Shown one piece after another: positions 1 through 6,019 of a stretch of DNA of 19,489 nucleotides (within the stretch, counting starts at the first letter, position 1; each line of letters opens with the position of its first letter). The stretch is from an uncultured Prevotella sp. (GTDB taxonomy: Bacteria; Bacteroidota; Bacteroidia; Bacteroidales; Bacteroidaceae). Below the pieces are notes generated by a model, which saw nothing but the letters and a program-made list of their open reading frames with translations, ran no database searches and was not told where the DNA came from. A program made the position numbers and the translations under genes. The DNA is taken from assembly GCA_927910885.1 (NCBI GenBank), contig CAKMOD010000122.1:1-19489 (forward strand). Reading direction: 5' to 3'.

Positions 1-578
1 CCGGTCTTCGCCACTTCGTTGGTTAATATCTATCCATTAGCATGTTTTTCTATTTTTTACAAACAGCTTATTCCCTTATCAATAGATATTTGTAAACTAT
101 TTTCATACTCCTCAAATCAATCCATGCTCTTTTGGCTTCTAAAAGACGCCTAATTGACTTGCAAAAGGTGCCCTTTTGAAGTCCAACTAACGCTCTTTTG
201 AAGTCCAATTAAGCAACCTTTTGCTTTGTTATTTTATAACTAATTGATTTCCTGTTGGTTGCAGATTTGCCTTTTATACGTATTTTTATCCTTATTTATA
301 GATGTTTTATTTGAAATTATGTAATGATTTTTCAAAACCATGTCTACATAATTGAGGTATTAAATAGAAAGGGTTTTCTATGTCAGAAGGCGATAATAAA
401 ATAAGTAATTTGATAGTCTTAGCTATGATTTTTATTGATGAGTAACTCCGATTTTTTTTGTTAAGAAACCACGAAAGTCATCCACACATTTAACGGAAGA
501 ATCTATTTCTACTTATAATATAATTGTTTGTTTTGTTGGTAGAAGGCATGGATAGTTTTCGTAAAATAGTTTATTTTG
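1..578. other. Non-coding intergenic region with repeat element
   Basis: This stretch is AT-rich, has frequent stops in all frames and shows no protein I can recognise. It contains the repeat element at 161-224 and a small perfect hairpin at 365-380 (TAGAAA, loop GGGT, TTTCTA). A 21-codon open frame from the ATG at 380 ends at 445, followed by a T8 tract; I do not regard it as a gene without further support. The right end merges into the promoter of the HU-family gene. Confidence 0.7.
161..224. repeat. Intergenic repeat: two 22-bp units inside an inverted repeat
   Basis: CTTTTGAAGTCCAACTAA (173-190) recurs as CTTTTGAAGTCCAATTAA (195-212), a 22-bp period with one mismatch over 18 bases. The pair is bracketed by GCAAAAGG (161-168) and its exact complement CCTTTTGC (217-224), so the whole block can fold as a stem carrying the two repeats in its loop. 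Its composition differs from the surrounding AT-rich DNA. It resembles dispersed intergenic repeats of Prevotella genomes, but that resemblance is from memory and not tested. Confidence 0.6.
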
Positions 579-612
579 TTTTGCATGAATTATTTATTTT
601 GATTATATTTGC
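579..612 (+). promoter_or_regulatory. Bacteroidota-type promoter for HU-family gene
   Basis: TTTTG at 579-583 and TATATTTGC at 604-612 are separated by about 20 nt. This matches the known Bacteroidota primary sigma consensus (TTTG at -33, TAnnTTTG at -7). Predicted transcription starts near 619, giving a leader of roughly 30 nt before the ATG at 651. Confidence 0.65.
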
Positions 613-650
613 ACTGTTTTATATTATATGGAACGATAAAATAGTAGATT

Positions 651-1085
651 ATGTCAGTAGAAATAAGACTTGAACAGAGTAAGTTCAAAGATAAGAAAGG
701 GGCTGGAAAATGGTATGCTCGTACGGTAAGTACGGGTGTTGCAACAACCGATGACCTTGCAGATTCTATTCAGGAGAATACTTCGTTCTCACGTGGTGAT
801 GTGCGAGGACTTGTCATTGCTTTGGTTGATGAAATATCTTATCGTCTTCGTCAAGGTGAGACCGTATCACTTGAAGGCTTGGGTCGATTCCATCTGACGG
901 TAGAGAGTGAGCCTGTTGATAATCCTGACGATTTCGATATCAAGAAACATATTAAGAATGTAAAGTGTCGTTTTGTCCCTACCAGTACACGCAATGCGCG
1001 TACAGGAAAGAAGAATCAGACTCTGGCTTATGGTGCGCGAGTGGAGTGGGCAGAGCCTGAGTATGATGATGAAGACGATGATTAA
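651..1085 (+). CDS. HU-family (HU-HIG-type) DNA-binding protein
   Basis: This 144-residue protein fits the extended HU-like family common in Bacteroidota, predicted to bind DNA non-specifically and shape the nucleoid. An N-terminal beta-rich extension of about 25 residues precedes the HU helical dimerisation region (about residues 30-67). Next comes the signature stretch GETVSLEGLGRF (69-80), then a basic arm segment around 96-122 rich in Lys and Arg. The C-terminus is strongly acidic (about 133-144, ending EYDDEDDD), an addition seen in several nucleoid proteins of this group. The ATG at 651 is supported by the promoter about 40 nt upstream and by the family's typical MSVEIRL-like start. The gene is monocistronic, with its own promoter and terminator. 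The exact target and cellular role cannot be read from sequence. Confidence 0.85.
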   Translation: MSVEIRLEQSKFKDKKGAGKWYARTVSTGVATTDDLADSIQENTSFSRGDVRGLVIALVDEISYRLRQGETVSLEGLGRFHLTVESEPVDNPDDFDIKKHIKNVKCRFVPTSTRNARTGKKNQTLAYGARVEWAEPEYDDEDDD

Positions 1086-1133
1086 TTTTCTTTTTGTCAA
1101 ATCTTTGGCTTAAATTGCATTTTTATATCTTTT

Positions 1134-1172
1134 CTCCTGACTCAATATATTGGTGTCAGGAGTTTTGTTTTC
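1134..1172 (+). terminator. Rho-independent terminator after HU-family gene
   Basis: CTCCTGAC (1134-1141) pairs perfectly with GTCAGGAG (1155-1162). An inner CAAT/ATTG can extend the fold. The stem is followed directly by TTTTGTTTTC. It lies about 50 nt after the stop codon. Confidence 0.8.
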
Positions 1173-1339
1173 TTATGAATTTTGAATAGGGTTGAAGCAT
1201 TTTTAAGTTGTTTGGTATTTTGAACTTATTCATAAGTGGGCATAAAAGAACTAAAAGATATTTTTTGTTTATTTGTCCCCAAAATACTTAATGTATGTGC
1301 TTTTTTATTCTCATTTTCGTAAGATTTGTGCTATTTTTC

Positions 1340-1371
1340 TTTGATGTTAAAAGTATTTTGTTTATATTTGC
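1340..1371 (+). promoter_or_regulatory. Bacteroidota-type promoter for beta-barrel gene
   Basis: TTTG at 1340-1343 and TATATTTGC at 1363-1371 are spaced 19 nt apart, an excellent match to the Bacteroidota consensus. If this is the promoter, the transcript starts near 1378 and carries a leader of about 260 nt before the ATG at 1637, unusually long for this window. Confidence 0.6.
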
Positions 1372-1377
1372 ACCTGA

Positions 1378-1636
1378 TATTTAAGCATTTCCCTATATAT
1401 ATAGGCTGAAATAAGGTGTATATGAGCATAGTGGTTAGTGTTTCGTGGATATAATTTGAAACTAAAAAAGACTGTTAGAGATAATATCTAAAAGGTATTT
1501 TTATTCAAGTTAGGACATCTTTTTGATTTTAGTAATTCAACTAAATCAAATGAAAGAAATTGTTAGGTCTTACAATCTTTTTCTTTGTCTACATCCTCGA
1601 TTAAGTGAGTTTTTTTTTAACATAAAATAAATTGAA
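1378..1636 (+). other. Long putative 5' leader with hairpins and T9 tract
   Basis: No protein is encoded here. The stretch carries a perfect 14-nt palindrome CCTATATATATAGG (1392-1405). A hairpin is formed by TTTGATTTTAGT (1522-1533) and ACTAAATCAAA (1540-1550) with one bulge. A run of nine T (1610-1618) sits about 20 nt before the start codon. No known riboswitch or leader family is recognised. Confidence 0.45.
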
Positions 1637-2127
1637 ATGAAAAATTATTACTTTTAGTATGTGCTGCAGTTATGAGTCTTTCAGCTTCAGCGCAGGCAGG
1701 CGATAAGGCAGTAGGTGCACAGCTCGTATTTGGTTCTGAGACAAACAGCATCGGTGTTGGTGTTAAGGGTCAGTACTACTTTACAGACCAGATTAGAGGT
1801 GAGGGTTCTTTTGACTACTTCCTCAAGAATAAGGGTATCTCAATGTGGGATATCAATGCAAACGTTCATTACCTCTTTGATGTAGCTAACAAGGTTAAGG
1901 TATATCCACTCGCAGGTCTTGGTTACACGAACTGGTCATACAAGTATGTGTATGCTGGTCATCCTGTAATTGAGGGTTCAGATGGTCGTCTCGCTATTAA
2001 CCTCGGTGGTGGTGCTGAGTATGAGCTTACTAAGGACTTGAGCGTAAACGCTGAGTTGAAGTATCAGATTGTTAGCAACAACTACAGCCAGTTGGTACTT
2101 GGTGTAGGTGTAGCTTACAAGTTCTAA
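1637..2127 (+). pseudogene. Small outer-membrane beta-barrel protein, frameshifted in signal peptide
   Basis: From 1672 onward the frame encodes 151 residues of an OmpA/OmpW-like eight-stranded barrel type: alternating hydrophobic strands, Gly-rich turns, and a C-terminal strand ending in an aromatic residue (LGVGVAYKF), the usual signal for outer-membrane assembly. The frame lacks a full export signal. The ATG at 1637 begins MKN and stops after six codons, but one extra A in the A5 run at 1640-1644 would give MKKLLLLVCAAV joined directly to MSLSASAQA, a textbook signal peptide, and a 163-residue precursor. No other in-frame start lies between the upstream stop at 1633 and 1672. As read the gene is broken. 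A sequencing or assembly error is the likeliest cause, since the rest of the gene is intact and uses codons like those of the highly expressed OmpA gene downstream. Its ligand or function is unknown. Confidence 0.75.
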
Positions 2128-2215
2128 ATATAAGGTAGGTCCTAAAAGTCTACGTCAGTCATCAGCTGTTTAGTTGAGTTTGATAGATAGATTTTGGGAC
2201 TTATCTGTATAAAAT

Positions 2216-2270
2216 AAATCGGTTCGTTAGAAAAAGTTCTTGGTACTTTCTAATGAACCGATTTTCGTTT
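2216..2270 (+). terminator. Strong terminator after beta-barrel gene
   Basis: An 18-bp stem is formed by 2216-2233 and 2247-2264 with a single G-T pair, followed by TTCGTTT. It lies about 90 nt past the stop codon. Its A-rich upstream flank could let it work from the other side as well. Confidence 0.8.
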
Positions 2271-2301
2271 ATATCCATTCCTTAATAGAATTAAGGCTTA
2301 T

Positions 2302-2342
2302 AAAAGAAAGAGCCGGATAATTGATTACCAATTATCTGGCTC
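2302..2342 (-). terminator. Terminator for the tRNA-Leu transcript
   Basis: Reading the minus strand, GAGCCAGATAATTG (2342-2329) pairs with CAATTATCCGGCTC (2323-2310) with one mismatch around a 5-nt loop. TTTCTTTT follows. It begins about 10 nt after the tRNA 3' end. Confidence 0.8.
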
Positions 2343-2351
2343 TTGTTTTAG

Positions 2352-2433
2352 TGCGCCTAACAGGACTCGAACCTGCACAACATAAGTCACTAGATCCTAA
2401 GTCTAGCGCGTCTACCAATTCCGCCACAGGCGC
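2352..2433 (-). tRNA. tRNA-Leu (anticodon UAG)
   Basis: The minus strand reads GCGCCTG TGGCGGAATT..., closing with TAGGCGC and discriminator A, which gives a 7-bp acceptor stem including one G-T pair. The D-arm shows GGTAGACGC. The anticodon arm is CTAGA CTTAGGA TCTAG, placing anticodon UAG, which decodes CUN leucine codons. The T-arm is GCAGG TTCGAGT CCTGT. The extended variable arm (around GACTTATGTTGT) marks it as a class II tRNA, consistent with leucine. CCA is not encoded. The 82-nt gene has its own promoter and terminator, so it is transcribed alone. No integrase gene and no duplicated tRNA end were seen nearby. Confidence 0.95.
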
Positions 2434-2442
2434 ATAACGACT

Positions 2443-2475
2443 GCAAAGATACGCAATGTTTTGGATATAGCCAAA
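2443..2475 (-). promoter_or_regulatory. Promoter of tRNA-Leu
   Basis: On the minus strand TTTG (2475-2472) is followed after 20 nt by TATCTTTGC (2451-2443), ending 9 nt before the mature tRNA 5' end. This is a full match to the Bacteroidota promoter pattern. Confidence 0.75.
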
Positions 2476-2548
2476 TGTTTGGGAAATTCTTTTCTTTTAT
2501 ATACCTTTTCTACCTATATGAATTATGTTGATAAAAAGTCTTGTAATA

Positions 2549-2583
2549 TTTGGTTATGGGTGGAATTAAATATATATCTTTGC
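2549..2583 (+). promoter_or_regulatory. Promoter of small exported protein gene
   Basis: TATCTTTGC at 2575-2583 is a perfect -7 element. The best upstream partner is TTTG at 2549-2552, with a slightly long 22-nt spacer. It predicts a leader of about 135 nt before the ATG at 2726. Confidence 0.5.
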
Positions 2584-2725
2584 AAAGAAGGTTTGGTTGC
2601 TAAATAAAATATCTTCTTGAGTTCTAATGTTATCACGATATCATTCGAGAATGAAAGGGCTGGTTTTACGAATAGCCGACTATTATGTTAACAAAATTAT
2701 TTCTTTAACTAACTAACGATTGACA

Positions 2726-3223
2726 ATGAGAAAGACGTTATTAACAGTTTTATGTATGGGAGCTTTGTATGCGTCAGCTTCTGTATTTTACAATGGTGCT
2801 GGTGAGACCAGTGTAGTGATGAATCAGAAAACGGTGTCCGTTAAGGGCACTCCTACTAAGAAGGCTTTGAGTAAGGATGAGCGTACAGCTATTTCACTCA
2901 TTACGTCTATGTATAATACAAAGGGCTTTGACAATAGTGCATATCTAAAGAGTCATTGCACGAAGAAGTTGTTGAAGTTGTTGAAGGCTACGTATGATTA
3001 TGAATATGATCCACAACCAGATGCTTATGCAGGGTGGTTGTTCCGTTCTGGTGCTCAAGACGGACCGTCTAATGCTCATAAGGTTCTTCGTGTTGTGAGC
3101 CTTGGTAACAACTGGTATCAGTATACTTTCTTGGATATGGGCTTAAAATGTACCAATAAGGTAAAGGTTATCAAGGTTGGTAACAAACTGTTGTTTGACG
3201 AGATAAAGCAAGGTAAAATATAG
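2726..3223 (+). CDS. Small exported protein of unknown function (possibly DUF3828-like)
   Basis: The protein is 165 residues from the ATG at 2726. A TTG two codons earlier would add only two residues and is less likely, because the ATG start gives the usual MRKTLL signal-peptide opening. Residues 1 to about 20 form a signal peptide without a lipobox Cys, so the product is predicted periplasmic. The mature part starts with a low-complexity Lys/Thr stretch. It continues with a helix-rich segment (DERTAISLITSMYN) and ends in short beta strands (HKVLRVVSLGNNWYQYTFLDMG, TNKVKVIKVGNKLLFDEI). This alpha-then-beta layout recalls DUF3828-type periplasmic domains, which is a weak guess. It faces the S41 gene convergently and has no operon partner. 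Confidence 0.7.
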   Translation: MRKTLLTVLCMGALYASASVFYNGAGETSVVMNQKTVSVKGTPTKKALSKDERTAISLITSMYNTKGFDNSAYLKSHCTKKLLKLLKATYDYEYDPQPDAYAGWLFRSGAQDGPSNAHKVLRVVSLGNNWYQYTFLDMGLKCTNKVKVIKVGNKLLFDEIKQGKI

Positions 3224-3246
3224 TTTTAAAACTTCTCCTTATACCT

Positions 3247-3274
3247 CCCAGTCCCTCCTTTTAGAGGGATTGGG
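3247..3274. repeat. Palindrome overlapping the 3' end of the S41 gene
   Basis: CCCAGTCCCTC (3247-3257) and GAGGGATTGGG (3264-3274) form an 11-bp stem with one mismatch around CTTTTA. The loop contains the S41 stop codon. There is no T tract on either side, so it is not a classical terminator, though it sits between convergent genes and may help block read-through. Confidence 0.6.
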
Positions 3275-4298
3275 GCTTGGGAAAGGTCTTTATCATCTTC
3301 CTTGCAAACTCAATAATAGAATCCTTGCCTCGTGAGAAGTCTTCAGAAGTAAGGGAAACTTTATAATCTGGGTCAATACCGAACTCCGTCATTTGTTTGT
3401 CACGGTCGTACATTGGGCAAGCAGAGAAGCGGACTGACCATCCATTAGGTAGCTCGGAAGAGAAGGGCATACCAGCTCCACCACCTGTACGGTCGCCTAC
3501 TACAATAACATTTGGGCAGCACTTCATATATTTAACAAACTCATTTGCTGCCGAGAAGACGCTGCGATTGGTTAGTACGATAACTGGTTTCTGCCATCGG
3601 ATACCCTTTCCAGGCTTGAGATATTCTGGTTGTAACGCAGAGAAGTCGTTATGACCTTTCCCCGTTTTATGCTGTATGTAGCCAACGAGTAGTTCCTTGT
3701 TTGTGAAGCGTGCAGCAAATGCTTCGGCATTTGTTAGATTACCACCTCCGTTGTTGCGCACGTCAATAATCAATCCGTTACAAGGTTGAAGGTGAATGAA
3801 TATATCGTCAAGATTACCAGTACCAATCGCATTTTGGAAGGTTTCACAGCGTACATAGCCGATGTTATCATCAAGGACTGTATAGTCTAAGCCGCTTGCA
3901 ATGAGGTAATCAGTCTTAAGATAAAGACGTTGAAGCGAATCAGAGTAGTTTTTTGGATAGTCTTCATGCCACGACCAATAGCGACCTACGTTGAAAGAGG
4001 TATATAAATTGACGTGTCCGTCTTTTAGTTCTGAGAGCATATTTGCCATTACTTCGAACTGTTGCTTGGCTGTCATAGCGTTGTCAAACTGGCGTGCATA
4101 ACGGCTGTGTACCTCCTGCCAGTCTATCCCTTTCTGTGAGAAGAAACAGTAATGCTCATCGATAATCCGCCACAAAGCTTCAAAGTTGCCTTGAGGACTA
4201 TCTGATAGCTGGTCGTTGGTAACGCAGCTTGTCACAGAACCGAGTAGAGTCAGTGCAGGAATCAGTAAGTATAGGAAGGAGTGATATAGCTTTCTCAT
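3261..4298 (-). CDS. S41-family (tricorn/C-terminal-processing-like) peptidase lipoprotein
   Basis: This 345-residue protein is predicted to be exported and lipid-anchored: the N-terminus has a hydrophobic core and a lipobox-like SVTSC with Cys25. Family features follow in order. An N-terminal cap leads to LKDGHVNLY with a conserved His95. LIIDVRNNGGG (about 177-186) is the S41 core strand and loop. VLTNRSVFSAANEF follows, in which Ser249 aligns with the S41 nucleophile. GDRTGGGAG (268-276) and TEFGIDPD (304-311) close the fold, where Glu305 could be the acidic member of a tricorn-like Ser/His/Glu set. No separate PDZ domain is evident. Its start overlaps the stop of the upstream gene by 4 nt (ATGA), so the two are probably co-translated. 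Substrates are unknown. The last residues (PKPQSL) are encoded by the palindrome at the gene's end. Confidence 0.85.
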   Translation of the reverse strand: MRKLYHSFLYLLIPALTLLGSVTSCVTNDQLSDSPQGNFEALWRIIDEHYCFFSQKGIDWQEVHSRYARQFDNAMTAKQQFEVMANMLSELKDGHVNLYTSFNVGRYWSWHEDYPKNYSDSLQRLYLKTDYLIASGLDYTVLDDNIGYVRCETFQNAIGTGNLDDIFIHLQPCNGLIIDVRNNGGGNLTNAEAFAARFTNKELLVGYIQHKTGKGHNDFSALQPEYLKPGKGIRWQKPVIVLTNRSVFSAANEFVKYMKCCPNVIVVGDRTGGGAGMPFSSELPNGWSVRFSACPMYDRDKQMTEFGIDPDYKVSLTSEDFSRGKDSIIEFARKMIKTFPKPQSL

Positions 4299-5131
4299 GG
4301 GATGAATTTATTGATAGAAAACTTACGAACAATACCTAATACAAGGAGATTACTCCATACATGTTGGCGCAGTTGGTTAATCTTTGCCTGCTGATAATCG
4401 CCAAGATAACCAATACGGAGCGTTGTATGACGAACCGTAAAGTCAAGGGTTAGCAACTGGCGGAGCGATGGGGCAGATGCAGGAGTTGTGACAACAAGAT
4501 TATGATCATAGTTGTCACGAGTGAAAATCTCGTAATAACTCTGTCCGTAATTGGGTGAGAATGTCAGTCCAAGAAGCGGTACTTGCACTTCATATCGCAG
4601 TTGGAAAGGAAGATTCCGAAGACGGAAACGGTAGGCAGCAACAGCATTCGGAGCGATATTCACTTGTCCGTAAGCCTGTGCAGGATTGTTAGAATTACGC
4701 ATATTGTAGAGGAAACCGAGCCGTGTGTCAACTCCTCCACCAGCCTTTAAGTGTAGTTCTCCTTCTCCAATGTTCCATTGTCCTAAGGCATATTGCCAGT
4801 TGTATTGGAAGTTATAGAAGCCACCCAACTCGTTGTTATTCTCCCTTCGATTACGTACTGATAGTATTTGTGCCTGATGTACGAGTTCTCTTGATAGCTT
4901 GGTTCCGTTCTCACGCACAGAATGAGAGATATAACGAAGTTCTGTTCCTGTATATTCTTCGGGTGAGAGGTAGGTGTCGAGAGTGTTTACAGCACCTATT
5001 CCCAACATCTGTGTATTGGTGATAACCTTGTTACTACGCAGTGTGTCCTGTGCAAGTGTAGGTGATGATAAAGCGAAAAGAATTATTGCTGAAAGGGAGA
5101 AACAGCGAAATAAAGACTTTTTTAGGTTCAT
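4295..5131 (-). CDS. DUF3316-like exported beta-rich protein
   Basis: The 278-residue product begins with a signal peptide (about 1-28, ending PTLAQ). The mature part is rich in alternating polar and hydrophobic strands with aromatic positions, for example GGFYNFQYNWQYALG, AVAAYRFRLRNLPFQLRYEVQVPLLG and LTLDFTVRHTTLRIGYLGDY. It ends near LVLGIVRKFSINKF, which suggests an outer-membrane barrel or barrel-like fold. I place it in the DUF3316 family of Bacteroidota from overall resemblance; no function is established there to my knowledge. It is the first gene of a two-gene unit with the S41 peptidase, overlapping it by 4 nt. The ATG at 5131 is the first start giving a complete signal peptide. 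I found no clean TAnnTTTG promoter upstream. Confidence 0.75.
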   Translation of the reverse strand: MNLKKSLFRCFSLSAIILFALSSPTLAQDTLRSNKVITNTQMLGIGAVNTLDTYLSPEEYTGTELRYISHSVRENGTKLSRELVHQAQILSVRNRRENNNELGGFYNFQYNWQYALGQWNIGEGELHLKAGGGVDTRLGFLYNMRNSNNPAQAYGQVNIAPNAVAAYRFRLRNLPFQLRYEVQVPLLGLTFSPNYGQSYYEIFTRDNYDHNLVVTTPASAPSLRQLLTLDFTVRHTTLRIGYLGDYQQAKINQLRQHVWSNLLVLGIVRKFSINKFIP

Positions 5132-5233
5132 AGGCGTAATTGAAAAGTGTCAATAAAAGTGTAAGTCAAATAGATATTGCTGTCAAACTTTAGGTGATAA
5201 GTTGGGCAAGCGTTTATAAATAGTTCTTTGAAT

Positions 5234-5259
5234 GGGGGACATACGGTGTGTATGCCCCC
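5234..5259. terminator. GC-rich hairpin between topoisomerase gene and DUF3316-like gene
   Basis: GGGGG (5234-5238) and CATAC (5240-5244) pair with GTATG (5250-5254) and CCCCC (5255-5259), with a bulged A at 5239. It lies 29 nt after the topoisomerase stop on the minus strand and probably ends that transcript. The T-rich tail (TTTTTC) is on the plus-strand side, however, so its direction is uncertain. Confidence 0.5.
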
Positions 5260-5287
5260 TTTTTCAATTCATTGTTTATCGTATTAT

Positions 5288-6019
5288 TTATTCATTGTCG
5301 AAGAGGTTTAGCTGACCAGTAATCTCATCGATGACCTGCTGTTGAGATTTACCTGCATCTGGATCGAGGTTCTCTTCCTTTTCAGTAGCTGCAGAATTCT
5401 CTTCTTGTGCATCATCTTCATTGCTCTCGTCATCAGTTTTCTCCTCCTCAGGGAAGCGTGTTGGCTCCAGCTCTTCAATCTTGTCAACTGTCCAAGTTGT
5501 CAATCGTTTACCCTTTGCCTTGAATCCCTTCACACCAACAAACTGCTCTGCATCAACCTCCTCAGTGCCACGTGCCGCATCAGCACCACCATAAGTAATC
5601 TGTATGCGAGGGAAGGCAACATCAGTCAGCAGTACCATCTGCGAATCAGGATTATCACCAATAAAGTTCTGATGGCGCTTACTTGCTTCCATCTGGAATC
5701 GCTTCAAGTAAGGATAACCCTGATTGTCGGCATCGAAGATAACAGCTGTCCAAGGCTTATCAGCGTCAAACTTCTCTATGCGGAGAATGTTATCTTCGTA
5801 GTGGTTGGATGCGTCAAAGTTGGTAATATAGAACTCTCCGTTCTTCAGTATCACAAGGATGCTGTCTTGATCAGAGAACTCTCCAAGGTAACGACCATGG
5901 TCTTCGTAGTTGATACGGTTGACATCTGGGTCGAACCACACCTTTCGTCCACCCAATGTAGAGTGTCCGTGGCTCTTGAGTGAGATACGATGAATACTCT
6001 CTTTGGTCAGCAGATTACC
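5288..6019 (-). pseudogene. parC: DNA topoisomerase IV subunit A, C-terminal part (after frameshift)
   Basis: In a frame shifted from the upstream part, the minus strand from 6019 reads GNLLTKESIHRISLK and continues through LGGRKVWFDPDVNRINYEDHGRYLGEF to a strongly acidic tail (PEEEKTDDESNEDDAQEEN) and the end at ITGQLNLFDNE. These are the last blades of the GyrA/ParC beta-pinwheel plus the acidic extension usual in Bacteroidota subunits. It has no start codon of its own. The TTG at 5956 lies inside the pinwheel, so this fragment is not an independent gene. Together with 6007-8013 it would form one protein of about 908 residues if a single base were restored. Confidence 0.85.

Noticed and set aside
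380..445. A 21-codon open frame starting MSEGDNK
   Set aside because: Very short, no promoter or recognisable similarity; the T8 tract after it is not preceded by a convincing stem.
1640..1644. Phase variation by homopolymer slippage in the beta-barrel gene
   Set aside because: A run of five A is too short to be a typical contingency tract; treated as an error or mutation.
2352..2433. tRNA-Leu as an integration site for a mobile element
   Set aside because: No integrase, no duplicated 3' end of the tRNA and no change of gene content nearby.
5342..5983. A 213-codon plus-strand open frame
   Set aside because: It lies wholly antisense to the C-terminal part of the topoisomerase gene, which has clear homology. 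The plus-strand translation is Cys/Leu-rich and resembles no family.
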